64,000 bases of DNA from Blautia sp. SC05B48 (GCF_005848555.1 NZ_CP040518.1:496001-560000), one strand, 5' to 3'; positions 53,837 through 63,473 are shown, numbered from the stretch's first letter. Translations and numbers: made by a program. The notes: generated from the sequence alone by a model not told the origin.

Positions 53837-53862
53837 GCCGGTCAGATTCTCATCCGACCGGC
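53837..53862 (-). terminator. Hairpin terminator after the PhoR-like gene
   Basis: GCCGGTC pairs with GACCGGC. The T tract is clear on the plus strand and weak on the minus strand, so the efficiency leftward is uncertain. Confidence 0.55.
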
Positions 53863-53922
53863 CTTTGAACCTTTTTTTATTATACTACACTTCACCGTGA
53901 AATCCTACTGATTATTTTCAGT

Positions 53923-55278
53923 TTATTTTCGGTCAGAAGTATTCTCCGGGAAAACGATCTCCATCCTGGTTCCAACTCCCTGTTCACTTTCCACATTGAT
54001 CTGTGCATGATGAAGCGTTGCTCCATGCTTCACAATGGAAAGACCCAGACCTGTTCCGCCGGTCTGTCTGGAATGGCTTTTGTCTACCCGGTAAAAACGC
54101 TCAAAGATCCTTCCCTGTTCACTTTTCGGGATTCCGATCCCGTCATCTGCCACACAGTAGAACGGATGCCCTTTCCGGTTGCCTACCATGATCCGCACAT
54201 GACCATTCTGTTCTGTATAGCGAACTGCATTATCTGCAATATTAAAAAGCATCTCATAGAGTACATGGCGGACGCCCTGGATCTTCTCTGTACTTCCGGC
54301 AAGCTCAAGAGAAATATTTTTCTTTCCGGCAGGATGTCTGAGGTTATTCCTCACATCTTCTGCAAGCTCATAAAGATCCACCTCTTCAAAAGGGACCTCA
54401 CTGTTGCTTTCATCCAGTCTGGAAAGCTGGATGATATCCGCCACCAGATTGGAAAGTCTTATTGATTCATGGTAGATCCTTCCGGAAAATTCCTGTATAT
54501 GATCTGCCGGAACCATGCCGTTCATCATAAGCTCCGCATAACCGGAAATGGACATCAGCGGGGTCTTCAGCTCATGGGAAACATTTGCAGAAAATTCCTT
54601 CCGGATTTCCTCTGCCTCCTTCAGTTCTTTTACCTGCTGCCGGATCTGCCGATTCTGTTCATCCACCCGCACAAGAAGGGGACGCAGCTCCTCATAGCAC
54701 ACGTTGTTCAGTGGATGCTCCAGATCCAGATCGTTGACCGGACGGATCAGCTCTCTGGTCTGTCTCTGTGCAAAAACAAACTCCAGGATCAGTACCAGGA
54801 GCATCAGAAGTCCCAGCACTGCAAGACTTGAGGTCCATGTGGAATATATGGAATCTACGGTTTTTCCCACCCGGAGCACGTTTCCGTCATCCAGCTTCAC
54901 CGCATAATAAAAGGTCTTTTTTGCAAAGGTTTCTGAATAACGGATACTTTCGCTTTTTCCGTTTTTTTCTGCCTGTATAAATTCCGGACGATCACTGTGA
55001 TTTGCCAGTTTTTTCGGAGATGTTTCAGAATCGTAGAGAACGGTTCCGTCTTTACGGATGAGAGTCACACGACTTGATGATACTGTCTGGAGCTTTTTTG
55101 TGAGAAAGGAATCTCCATACTCATCCATGGCAAGGCAGATATACTGAGCTTCCTCACGGACTCCCCGCTGCATGTATGTGTTTAATTTATTGTAGGTGAC
55201 CACACTTGCTGCCAGAAACGTGACAAGAACAGCAAAAATGATCATAATGCTTGTATGATGCAGAATTTTCTTTTTCAT
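53923..55278 (-). CDS. PhoR-like sensor histidine kinase
   Basis: 451 residues. Transmembrane segments at about 10-29 and 148-167 enclose an extracytoplasmic domain of about 115 residues. FSANVSHELKTPL is the HisKA phospho-acceptor motif; NIADNAVRYT, DDGIGIP and TGGTGLGLSIV are the HATPase boxes. It overlaps the response-regulator gene by 4 bases. Adjacent Na/Pi transporter and Pho-box repeats suggest phosphate sensing. Confidence 0.9.
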   Translation of the reverse strand: MKKKILHHTSIMIIFAVLVTFLAASVVTYNKLNTYMQRGVREEAQYICLAMDEYGDSFLTKKLQTVSSSRVTLIRKDGTVLYDSETSPKKLANHSDRPEFIQAEKNGKSESIRYSETFAKKTFYYAVKLDDGNVLRVGKTVDSIYSTWTSSLAVLGLLMLLVLILEFVFAQRQTRELIRPVNDLDLEHPLNNVCYEELRPLLVRVDEQNRQIRQQVKELKEAEEIRKEFSANVSHELKTPLMSISGYAELMMNGMVPADHIQEFSGRIYHESIRLSNLVADIIQLSRLDESNSEVPFEEVDLYELAEDVRNNLRHPAGKKNISLELAGSTEKIQGVRHVLYEMLFNIADNAVRYTEQNGHVRIMVGNRKGHPFYCVADDGIGIPKSEQGRIFERFYRVDKSHSRQTGGTGLGLSIVKHGATLHHAQINVESEQGVGTRMEIVFPENTSDRK

Positions 55279-55949
55279 ACATGATCTCCGATCCGGTATC
55301 CCACGCCACGTACTGTCTCAATCAGATTTCCGGCTTCCCCCAGCTTCTGTCGGAGAGTCCGTACATGAACATCTACCGTCCTCGTTTCTCCGTCAAAATC
55401 ATAGCCCCACACATGGCACAGGATCTGGTTTCTGGACATGACCAGTCCTTTGTTCTCCATAAGATATTCCAGAAGTTCAAATTCCTTTCTGGTCAGCTCT
55501 TTCACCTCACCCTGATAGCTGACTTCGTGACGGGACACATTGACACGAAGGCCCTTGCAGTGCAGCTCCCTCTCTTCACTCTGCCTTGCGCAGCGCCGAA
55601 GGACCGCTTTGACCCTGGCTACAAATTCCATCATCCCGAAGGGCTTGGTGATATAATCATCTGCGCCGCTCTCCAAACCTTTTACCTTGTCAAACTCCGC
55701 TTCTTTGGCTGTGACCATGATCACCGGGATATCCCGGGTCCTGGTATCGCTTTTCAGTCGTTTCAAAATATTATACCCATCTTCACCCGGGAGCATGATG
55801 TCCAGCAGGATCAGCTCCGGTAGATTTTTTTTCATGGCTGTGTCAAGTTCTGCCCCGGTTTCAAAACCTTCTGCCTCAAAGCCTGTTGTCTCCAGGGTAT
55901 AGACAAGAAGCTCTCTGATATTTCTCTCATCTTCCACACAGTAGATCAT
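55275..55949 (-). CDS. PhoB/PhoP-like OmpR-family response regulator
   Basis: 224 residues from the ATG at 55949, chosen because the receiver domain begins there (MIYCVEDERNIREL) and GAGG lies upstream; the longer open frame is not credible. LILLDIMLPGEDG holds the phospho-acceptor Asp, and TAKEAEFDKVKGL with ITKPFG complete the receiver. The C-terminal winged helix has NQILCHVWGYDFDGETRTVD and VRTLRQKLGE. It likely binds the TTTACA repeats before the transporter gene. Confidence 0.92.
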   Translation of the reverse strand: MIYCVEDERNIRELLVYTLETTGFEAEGFETGAELDTAMKKNLPELILLDIMLPGEDGYNILKRLKSDTRTRDIPVIMVTAKEAEFDKVKGLESGADDYITKPFGMMEFVARVKAVLRRCARQSEERELHCKGLRVNVSRHEVSYQGEVKELTRKEFELLEYLMENKGLVMSRNQILCHVWGYDFDGETRTVDVHVRTLRQKLGEAGNLIETVRGVGYRIGDHV

Positions 55950-56107
55950 TCTATATCCTCTCTGTTCGTTTTTTTGCCGTTGGCACTTCATAATCGTCTG
56001 GTCTTTTTTGTTCCATGCCTTCAGTATAACTGCTTTCTTTTTACTGCACAAGCCCTGGCCGTCTGCTGATACAGATAACCAGGGCATAGCATTATTTCGA
56101 TATCTTT

Positions 56108-57928
56108 TTATTGGCTGCCTGCCGCTGCCATCTGGGCTGCCGCCGGCTCATCCTTTATTTCCGGAAGCTGATACTGACTCCGGATCACCTCCAGCGCACG
56201 GTAGAAGGTTTCGTCCGGCCCATGTTTGATCTGCTTCAGGTGCTGATGTGTATCAAAAGCATCTTCATGAACCTGTGTCACACAAACACCGATATTGGAA
56301 CAGTGATCTGCCACACGCTCCAGGCTGGTCGTCACATCGGACAGGATGAATCCCATTTCAATGGTACATTCCCCGGCGCGAAGTCTCTGGATATGCCGGT
56401 ACTTCAGTTCCTTGCTGAGTTCATCGATCACTTCCTCCAGTGGCTCGATCTCTCTCGCAAGCTGCACATCCTGATTTTCGTAAACCTTGTAAGCAATATC
56501 TACAATGTCTTCCACCGCATGCTCCATGACACGTAACTCTTCCAGCGCCTTATCCGAAAACTTCAGGCCTTTTTCATAAAGCTCCTGTGCGGATTCCATG
56601 ATGTTCACACCGTGATCGGAAATCCTCTCGAAATCACCGATACAGTGGAGCATGATGGAAACACTGTGACTGTCATGAACGGAAAGATCCTTCTGGTTCA
56701 GTTTTACAAGATAGGTTCCAAGTTCATCCTCATAACGGTCTACCTTTTTCTCTGCTTCTTCCACCAGAGCCTTTCCTTCTGTGCTGAAATTCTTCAGAAG
56801 GTCCAGGGCGGTAAACAGAGTTCTGTGAGAATCCTCTGCCATTTTTTTCGCTGCATTCCTGCTCTGCTCAACTGCAAATGCAGGTTTCTCCAGAAAACGG
56901 CTTTCCAGGATCATGAAATCCGGATCTGCTGCCACCTTCTCCTCCTCTTCCTTTCTGTCGCGGATAGTAAGACAGGCAAGCTTCTCCAGAGCCTTTCCAA
57001 ACGGAAGAAGAACAAGAGTTGCCGTGATATTGAAGGCACTGTGCAGGATCGCGATCCCGGCCGGAGTCGCTGCCTGTGCCATAAATGAAAAATGTACTGC
57101 TGCATTTATCGCATAAAATACTGCCATGAACAGCATGGTTCCGATCAGATTGAAATACAGATGGACCATAGCCGCACGTTTTGCGTTTTTGCTGGCTCCG
57201 ATGGCTGAAAGGATCGCAGTGATACAGGTACCGATATTCTGTCCCATGATAATAGGAAGTGCTGCACTGAACGGTACCATTCCGGTAAGGCACAGTGCCT
57301 GGAGGATACCAACCGATGCGGAGGACGACTGGATGATCGCTGTCAGCACTGCTCCGGCCACAACTCCAAGGATCGGATTGGAGAATTTCACCAGCATTCC
57401 GGTAAACTCCGGTACCTCTGCAAGAGGTTCCACAGCTCCGCTCATGGCATTCATTCCATACATCAGGATCGCAAAGCCTACAAAGATCGCTCCCACGTCC
57501 TTTTTCTTCTGGCTTTTTGTAAACATGATCAGAACCACGCCGATCAGTGCCAGTATCGGTGAAAATGACGTCGGCTTAAAAAGCCGGATAATAAAGTTAT
57601 CACTCTGGATACCTGTAAGACTTAAGATCCATGAGGTTACGGTAGTACCGATATTGGCACCCATGATGATTCCCACAACCTGGGACAGCTTCATGATTCC
57701 CGAGTTTACAAAACCAACGACCATAACGGTAGTTGCCGAGGATGACTGGATCACTGCAGTCACACCCATTCCAAGAAGAACGGCTCTGATGGGATTGGAG
57801 GTAAGTGTCTCCAGGATCCGCTCAAGCTTTCCGCCTGCAACCTTCGCAAGCCCGTCTCCCATTAAGTTCATTCCATAAAGGAAAATAGCAAGGCCGCCAA
57901 GCAATGCCAGTACGCTGAAAAAGTCCAT
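56108..57928 (-). CDS. Na/phosphate cotransporter family protein with PhoU-like domain
   Basis: 606 residues. The ATG at 57928 has GGAG eight bases upstream. The membrane part has two inverted Na_Pi_cotrans repeats marked by AVIQSSSATT and AIIQSSSASV; a C-terminal cytoplasmic PhoU-like helical domain follows (about 340-590). It probably imports or exports inorganic phosphate with sodium. The PhoPR-like pair follows it, and three spaced TTTACA boxes precede it. Confidence 0.92.
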   Translation of the reverse strand: MDFFSVLALLGGLAIFLYGMNLMGDGLAKVAGGKLERILETLTSNPIRAVLLGMGVTAVIQSSSATTVMVVGFVNSGIMKLSQVVGIIMGANIGTTVTSWILSLTGIQSDNFIIRLFKPTSFSPILALIGVVLIMFTKSQKKKDVGAIFVGFAILMYGMNAMSGAVEPLAEVPEFTGMLVKFSNPILGVVAGAVLTAIIQSSSASVGILQALCLTGMVPFSAALPIIMGQNIGTCITAILSAIGASKNAKRAAMVHLYFNLIGTMLFMAVFYAINAAVHFSFMAQAATPAGIAILHSAFNITATLVLLPFGKALEKLACLTIRDRKEEEEKVAADPDFMILESRFLEKPAFAVEQSRNAAKKMAEDSHRTLFTALDLLKNFSTEGKALVEEAEKKVDRYEDELGTYLVKLNQKDLSVHDSHSVSIMLHCIGDFERISDHGVNIMESAQELYEKGLKFSDKALEELRVMEHAVEDIVDIAYKVYENQDVQLAREIEPLEEVIDELSKELKYRHIQRLRAGECTIEMGFILSDVTTSLERVADHCSNIGVCVTQVHEDAFDTHQHLKQIKHGPDETFYRALEVIRSQYQLPEIKDEPAAAQMAAAGSQ

Positions 57929-58009
57929 AATACTCTCCTTCACTTTCTCTTTTTGATATGTTTGATTTCCTTTTTTCTCATTTCAACGATTTTCATAATA
58001 GCGGCCTAT

Positions 58010-58048
58010 TGTAAAATTTTCCCCACTGGAATGTAAAATCTGTGTAAA
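58010..58048 (-). promoter_or_regulatory. Pho-box-like repeats
   Basis: On the minus strand TTTACA occurs at 58048-58043, 58037-58032 and 58015-58010. The start-to-start distances are 11 and 22 bases, the helical period of Firmicutes PhoP boxes (TTAACA-like repeats, 5-base gaps) with one slot degenerate. They lie 82-120 bases upstream of the Na/Pi transporter gene. Confidence 0.7.
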
Positions 58049-58117
58049 AAAATAAAACAGAGGATCCTGCTACGGGAAACAGATTTCCCGTCAGAATCTC
58101 TCTGTCCTATATATCGT

Positions 58118-58618
58118 TCAGAATCCGCGGATCTCCTCATCCTCAGATCCGGTCTTGTCGATGGATTTTATTACAAGGTAATAGCTGTAATCATCATTGA
58201 CCTTTACTTCCACCCGGTCTCCTACACGATGACCGCGCAGTGCCTTGCCGATAGGCGATTCAATACTGATACGGTTTTCCATGGAATTTCCGCGGATGGA
58301 AGTAACCAGCTTGTACTTCTCCACCTCATTATCTTCTTCAAAAAGAACTTCCACGATATCGTCCATTCCCACTTCGTCAGATCTGGAAGCATCGGATACA
58401 ATGGATGCCGTCTTCAGCATCCTCTCCAGATAACGGATGCGGCTCTCGTTCTGATTCTTATGCTTCTTGGCTGCATAATACTCAAAGTTCTCGCTTAAGT
58501 CTCCCTGGGCACGTGCCTCCTTGACCGCCTCAATGGCTTCCTTACGTACTACCAGTTTACGGTGTTCGATCTCCTGCTCTATTTTTTCAACATCCTTGCG
58601 GGTAAGCTGTTCTCTCAT
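58118..58618 (-). CDS. greA: Transcription elongation factor GreA
   Basis: 166 residues. The N-terminal coiled coil has ARAQGDLSENFEYYAAK, with the acidic tip residues typical of GreA, and the C-terminal FKBP-like domain has SPIGKALRGHRVGDRVEV. It rescues backtracked RNA polymerase by stimulating transcript cleavage. A hairpin (ACGGGAAA arms, 58072-58091) lies downstream but lacks a clear T tract. Confidence 0.95.
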   Translation of the reverse strand: MREQLTRKDVEKIEQEIEHRKLVVRKEAIEAVKEARAQGDLSENFEYYAAKKHKNQNESRIRYLERMLKTASIVSDASRSDEVGMDDIVEVLFEEDNEVEKYKLVTSIRGNSMENRISIESPIGKALRGHRVGDRVEVKVNDDYSYYLVIKSIDKTGSEDEEIRGF

Positions 58619-58754
58619 TTCTCTGGCATCTCCTTTTCTTTATAACATTCAGACTGATCCTGGATCTGTTCTCCACTTCCTGTGAAGCTTCTGTCACAGA
58701 TACAGGATTTCTGGAAGGTTACCGGAAATACCATAGCAGATACGCTCTGCTTTG

Positions 58755-59288
58755 TCAAACAGCGCATACCTGTTCTTCGGCTTCCTCCTGCTGGTGTACT
58801 CGCTGTTCAATATAATCTGCCATATGTTCTTTGGGGATATCCAGTAACATGGAAAATTCAGAATAGAGATGATCCTCTGCAAGCTTCAGATACCGCTCGT
58901 CTGTAGCGGTTGTTTTTTTGCCATGAGATAATCTGGCCTGTTTTCTGACGTAGATCGTCTTGATGATCCGAAGAAGATCTCTGCATTCACAGGTACGGAT
59001 GCATTTCTTGTAGCTATCCTCCCGGAATTTCTCATTCTCAATACTCAGTGTCTCAATGGATGGGATCTCATCGATAAGCCTCTCCGCTTCTTCCCTCGTA
59101 ATGATTCCGCGAAGCACCTGCTTTCCACCTTTCACCGGTGTAAATATCTTCCCATCTGTCTCTCCTCCGGGTCTCAGTACATAATAAAGCTTCTCGCCGG
59201 AGGAACCATCCACCCTCATTGTGGTAACTCCTGTTACCTGGCAGATGCCGGTACGACCATACACAACATATTCGCCTGTTTCAAACAT
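58755..59288 (-). CDS. CarD/CdnL-like transcription regulator
   Basis: 177 residues from the ATG at 59288. The N-terminal FETGEYVVYGRTGICQVTG is the RNA-polymerase-interacting domain of the CarD_TRCF family; the rest is helical. By family it binds the RNAP beta subunit and modulates promoter opening. It lies between greA and the GTPase gene, all leftward, and may be transcribed separately. Confidence 0.87.
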   Translation of the reverse strand: MFETGEYVVYGRTGICQVTGVTTMRVDGSSGEKLYYVLRPGGETDGKIFTPVKGGKQVLRGIITREEAERLIDEIPSIETLSIENEKFREDSYKKCIRTCECRDLLRIIKTIYVRKQARLSHGKKTTATDERYLKLAEDHLYSEFSMLLDIPKEHMADYIEQRVHQQEEAEEQVCAV

Positions 59289-59473
59289 TTTTCCACTTCC
59301 TTTCATTTTTTTACTTTTCTTTTGTTATCCTGGCGCTTATTGTGCTCTAATGAAAGCTCCCTGCCAGGTTATATATCCAGACAAGGAGCTTCTCACTGAG
59401 GATTCTATCCTTATTTTACTACTTTTCCCATTTATTTGCAAAAGAATTCAAAAAGTTTTTTTATTTTTGTGAA

Positions 59474-59496
59474 ATATGCCCACAATGAGGGCATAT
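59474..59496 (-). terminator. Hairpin after the GTPase-NYN gene
   Basis: ATATGCCC pairs with GGGCATAT around a 7-base loop, followed by a T-rich stretch on either strand. Probable terminator. Confidence 0.65.
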
Positions 59497-59504
59497 ATTT
59501 TTTG

Positions 59505-62500
59505 TTATAATTCTTCTTTTTTCTTTCTTCCCAGACGGATGTCTTCCATATGAGATTTCAGTTCCGGTGTCATACTGTCAAAGAGATAGGTTTTGCTGTT
59601 GTCCCTGCGCTCCTGCCATTCTTCTCTCATCTGCTGTTTTGCGGAAGCGATCTCATCTTTGAATCCGCGCGCTGAGATCCTGGCGGCTCCCTGTCCCATA
59701 ATGATGATCTGCTCCAGTCCGTCTGATGTGGCAACTGTCACGTTATGCTTCCGTCCGATTTTATGGACAGTGCGTTCAATATACTGGTCTGCTGTTTCCG
59801 CTTCTTTTGTATAGACAACATGAATGTTATGATACTGGAAGGTTTCCTCCGGATGGCCCTCCACACGGTAGGCATCAAATACCAGGATCAGGATACATCC
59901 CTTGATTCCCTGATAATCGCTTAAGATGTCCATTAACCTGGACTGTGCCGCATGAAAGTCTGCCTGTGCCAGATCTCTTAAATCCTCCCAGGCAAATATG
60001 ATATTGCAGCCGTCCACCAGCAGATAGTCCTCTCTGTGGATGGCCGGACTGCTATTTCTCCAAGCGCCGTGACCGGTTTTTGCCGTAAGGCCGGAATCTG
60101 CTGCACCTTTGTCTCCCTTTCCGGAAAAGCTGCTTCCGCTTTCCGGATTTCCGAAGCTTCGGCTGTTACTGCCGTATTTCTTTGAGCTCACCGGACCAAA
60201 AGTTTTCTCAAAGATTGCCTTCAGTTCTTTTTCCTCTTCGTAGCTTCCATACATGGATGTATATTTTCCACGGCCGGCATTGGCTGCTCTGTGATCAGGA
60301 CTGTTTTTGGCTGTTCCCTGACCTGCACGCACTCCTGCAGAGCTGTTGTCGGAATCCTCATAGGCATCATTACTGTCCGGAAGCTGAGTTCCTTCCAGAT
60401 GCATATATTCTTCTACCTCATACCAGGGAACCACGAAGCCTGCTCCATGGGCACAGAATACAGAACCTGTAGGATTCTCAAGATCTCTCTCGGAATCATA
60501 TCCGATCTCCTCTGCGATCTGCTCCTGATCCTGGCAGGGTTCATAGCCCTTCAGAGTACAGGTCAGATGACCTCTGCCTCTTGTGTAGGAAACTACCTGA
60601 CTCTGATAATCCCTCATTTTTGCCACCGGCGCACTTCCTGTGATCACCGATAGCTCTCCCTGGGTTTCCGGCCCCTGAAAGGTTCCCTGCATCCTCTGGA
60701 TATCCGTCATGGCACGTCCTACATTTTCTGCCGGAACCTCAAGTCGGAAGCTGTAATAGGGTTCCAGAAGAAGCGTCTCCGCTTTCTTGAGGCCCTGGCG
60801 CACAGCACGGTAGGTCGCCTGCCGGAAATCTCCACCTTCCGTATGCTTCTGATGTGCCCGCCCGGTGAGAAGTGTGATCTGCATATCGGTGATGGGTGAT
60901 CCGGTAAGGACTCCCAGATGCTCTTTTTCCTCCAGATGTGTCAGGATCAGCCGCTGCCAGTTCCGATCCAGCTGATCTTCATTTGCCGCAGTAAAAAACT
61001 GAAGTCCGCTTCCTCTCTCTCCCGGTTCCAGAAGAAGATGCACCTCTGCATAATGACGAAGCGGTTCAAAATGTCCCACGCCTTCCACCGGTGCGACAAT
61101 GGTTTCTTTGTATACGATATTACCGGTCCCAAATTCTACTGCCACATGAAAACGCTCCCAGATCAGATGCTTCAGGATCTCGATCTGTACCTCGCCCATC
61201 AGCATGGCGTGGATCTCTCCCAGCTGCTCATCCCACATGATATGAAGCTGCGGTTCTTCCTCCTCCAGCTCCTTCAGGCTTTTCAGCATCCTGTGAGCGT
61301 CACAGCCCTCCGGAAGGATGATCTGATAATTCAGTACCGGTTCCAGCACCGGCATGGCAGAATCCGCCTCAATGCCAAGTCCCTCTCCAGGATATGTTTC
61401 GGTAAGACCTGTAACTGCACAGACGGTTCCTGCCTCTGCCTCTTTGAGCATTTCAAATTTTGCACCGGAATAGATACGGATCTGATCTGCCTTTTCCTCC
61501 CAGATCTCCTCTGCCGGAATACCATTTCTTCCTGCATTGGTCAGCGTCTCCTTAACCTTCAGGCTGCCGCCGGTGATCTTCATATAAGTGAGACGGCTTC
61601 CCTGCTCATCTCTGGCGATCTTAAAGATCCTGGCTCCGAATTCTGCGGGATAGGACGGTACTGCCATGTAGGTCTCCATTCCATGGATAAAAGCATCTAC
61701 GCCTTCCATCTTCAGGGCAGATCCAAAAAAGCATGGAAAAAGCTTTCGCTCCAGGATCAGCTCTGCCACATCCTTTTTTGCGATCGTTCCTGTTTCCAGG
61801 AAGCTTTCCAGAAGGTTCTCCTCACACATGGCGATATTTTCCAGAAAATCATCCGTACCATTTATTTTATCAGAAGCACCCTGCGTTCCGGATATATTCT
61901 CTTTTTCTGCTTCACTGGCGTTGTCTTTCAGCTGCATTCCTTCAGCTGACGGAGATTTCCCGGAGTTATCCACAGGATTCTCCTTTTTCCCTGCTGCTTC
62001 TGCACCGGAGCATTCCAGTTCTCCACTAAAATCCACACAGCATCCGCTTAATTTCTTCTTCAGCTCCTCAAGAAGTCTTTCCCTGTCCGTTCCTTCCTGG
62101 TCCATTTTATTTACAAAAAGAAATGTTGGGATCTTATACTGTGTCAGCAGTCTCCACAATGTCTGTGTATGCCCTTGCACACCATCTGCTCCGTTGATCA
62201 CCAGGATCGCATAATCCAGCACCTGCAGGGTACGCTCCATCTCAGCAGAAAAATCCACATGCCCCGGCGTATCCAGAAGTGTCACTTCCATATCCCCCAT
62301 GGAAAAAACTGCCTGCTTTGAAAAAATGGTGATTCCTCTCTCCCTCTCAAGCTCATAGGTATCCAGATACGCATCCTTGTGATCGACTCTTCCGATTTTT
62401 CGGATCCTTCCGCATTTAAAAAGCAGGCCTTCCGATAATGTCGTCTTTCCTGCATCCACATGGGCAAGCACGCCCAGGCTTATATGTCTGTGTTTTATAT

Positions 62501-62519
62501 TCTGAGGTTTTTCTCCCAT
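59505..62519 (-). CDS. Tet(M)-like translational GTPase fused to a YacP/Rae1-type NYN nuclease
   Basis: 1004 residues. The N-terminal GTPase domain has AHVDAGKTT (G1), DTPGHVDF (G3) and NKMDQEG (G4), close to Tet(M)/EF-G. A Gly/Ser/Lys-rich insert lies at about 183-240; EF-G domains II-V follow to about 730. After a low-complexity linker a NYN/PIN-like domain begins near 835: LLVDGCNIIFAWEDL, LVFDAYR, EAETADQYIE and VATSDGLEQ, the acidic residues of YacP/Rae1. Rae1 cuts mRNA in the ribosomal A site, so the fusion would bring a nuclease to the ribosome through an EF-G-like body. Tetracycline resistance is not implied. The start has AAAGGGG eight bases upstream, inside a hairpin. Confidence 0.9.
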   Translation of the reverse strand: MGEKPQNIKHRHISLGVLAHVDAGKTTLSEGLLFKCGRIRKIGRVDHKDAYLDTYELERERGITIFSKQAVFSMGDMEVTLLDTPGHVDFSAEMERTLQVLDYAILVINGADGVQGHTQTLWRLLTQYKIPTFLFVNKMDQEGTDRERLLEELKKKLSGCCVDFSGELECSGAEAAGKKENPVDNSGKSPSAEGMQLKDNASEAEKENISGTQGASDKINGTDDFLENIAMCEENLLESFLETGTIAKKDVAELILERKLFPCFFGSALKMEGVDAFIHGMETYMAVPSYPAEFGARIFKIARDEQGSRLTYMKITGGSLKVKETLTNAGRNGIPAEEIWEEKADQIRIYSGAKFEMLKEAEAGTVCAVTGLTETYPGEGLGIEADSAMPVLEPVLNYQIILPEGCDAHRMLKSLKELEEEEPQLHIMWDEQLGEIHAMLMGEVQIEILKHLIWERFHVAVEFGTGNIVYKETIVAPVEGVGHFEPLRHYAEVHLLLEPGERGSGLQFFTAANEDQLDRNWQRLILTHLEEKEHLGVLTGSPITDMQITLLTGRAHQKHTEGGDFRQATYRAVRQGLKKAETLLLEPYYSFRLEVPAENVGRAMTDIQRMQGTFQGPETQGELSVITGSAPVAKMRDYQSQVVSYTRGRGHLTCTLKGYEPCQDQEQIAEEIGYDSERDLENPTGSVFCAHGAGFVVPWYEVEEYMHLEGTQLPDSNDAYEDSDNSSAGVRAGQGTAKNSPDHRAANAGRGKYTSMYGSYEEEKELKAIFEKTFGPVSSKKYGSNSRSFGNPESGSSFSGKGDKGAADSGLTAKTGHGAWRNSSPAIHREDYLLVDGCNIIFAWEDLRDLAQADFHAAQSRLMDILSDYQGIKGCILILVFDAYRVEGHPEETFQYHNIHVVYTKEAETADQYIERTVHKIGRKHNVTVATSDGLEQIIIMGQGAARISARGFKDEIASAKQQMREEWQERRDNSKTYLFDSMTPELKSHMEDIRLGRKKKEEL

Positions 62520-62524
62520 TGAAA

Positions 62525-62566
62525 ATACCCCTTTCTGTTGTAATGATATCCAATATCATAACATAG
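62525..62566 (-). promoter_or_regulatory. Hairpin that covers the ribosome binding site of the GTPase-NYN gene
   Basis: ATACCCCTTTCT pairs perfectly with AGAAAGGGGTAT (12 bp), and a second small palindrome (ATGATAT with ATATCAT) lies in the loop. On the minus strand the second arm contains AAAGGGG, the site eight bases before the ATG. TTTTC follows, so the hairpin may instead or also terminate the upstream lipase transcript. Confidence 0.7.
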
Positions 62567-62603
62567 AAAGGGGTATAAGTCGAATTTTGTTTCGGTCTGT
62601 GAT

Positions 62604-63473
62604 TCAGGAATCCAGGTAGGCTTTCAGCTTCTCCAAATCCTTTTTCATATCTGCTCTTCCTGTCTGGTAGATCCGCTCCAGATTGCTCTCATCACGCTCG
62701 ATCATCGCCGCCTGGATGGGACTGCTCGGACGGATGATGTGGATACGCCCCTCTTTTTCCAGAGAAGCCAGTTCCTCCAGTGTTTCATTATAATGGATAT
62801 GCCGTTCCTCCAGATCCTTCAGAAAAGCCGGATATTTATGTAATACTGCTTTCAGAAAAAGCTGCATCTTCGGGTTTGCTTTTTTTCGGTACTTCACATC
62901 TCTGGTAAGCACCACTACGTTTTTTTCGTATCCCCGGGAAAGCATCCATTTAACCGGGATCGGATCAGACACACCACCGTCCAGAAGTCTCTTCCCCCCA
63001 AGCATCACCGGCCGGGAGGCTACCGGAATCGATGCAGATGCACGCATCCATTCAATATCCTCCACATCTCCGTTGGGACATTCATGATACACCGGTTTTC
63101 CTGTATCCAGGTCCGTACACACCACTGTAAATTTCATGGGATTTTCCGCGTAGGTCTGACGGTCAAAAATATCCAGTTTCCAAGGCAGTTCATAATATCC
63201 GAATTCCCGGCTGTATACATCTCCTGTGGTGATCCAGTTCCGGATGCTTGCAAGTCTTTTATCCTTGCAGTACTTTTTGTTATAGCGAAGAACTCTTCCG
63301 ATCTGCCTGGATTTATAATTGCATCCAAAAACAGCTCCAGCCGATACGCCCACTGCACTGTCTGCGTAAATCTCATTTTCCATCAGAACATCGATCACAC
63401 CGGCTGTATACAAGCCTCGCATACCGCCGCCCTCCATAACGATACTGAATTTTTTCAATTGTGTTTCTTCCAT
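62604..63473 (-). CDS. Patatin-like phospholipase family protein
   Basis: 289 residues. VMEGGGMRGLYTAG is the oxyanion-hole motif, GVSAGA holds the nucleophilic Ser (near residue 45), and LLDGGVSDPIP holds the catalytic Asp, the complete Ser-Asp dyad. No signal peptide or membrane segment, so it is probably a cytosolic lipid acyl hydrolase. Close to the YjjU-type bacterial patatins. Confidence 0.92.
   Translation of the reverse strand: MEETQLKKFSIVMEGGGMRGLYTAGVIDVLMENEIYADSAVGVSAGAVFGCNYKSRQIGRVLRYNKKYCKDKRLASIRNWITTGDVYSREFGYYELPWKLDIFDRQTYAENPMKFTVVCTDLDTGKPVYHECPNGDVEDIEWMRASASIPVASRPVMLGGKRLLDGGVSDPIPVKWMLSRGYEKNVVVLTRDVKYRKKANPKMQLFLKAVLHKYPAFLKDLEERHIHYNETLEELASLEKEGRIHIIRPSSPIQAAMIERDESNLERIYQTGRADMKKDLEKLKAYLDS

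Noticed and set aside
59505-62519. Tetracycline resistance gene
   Set aside because: Although the GTPase part is Tet(M)-like, the protein is about 360 residues longer, carries a NYN nuclease domain, and lies among housekeeping genes.
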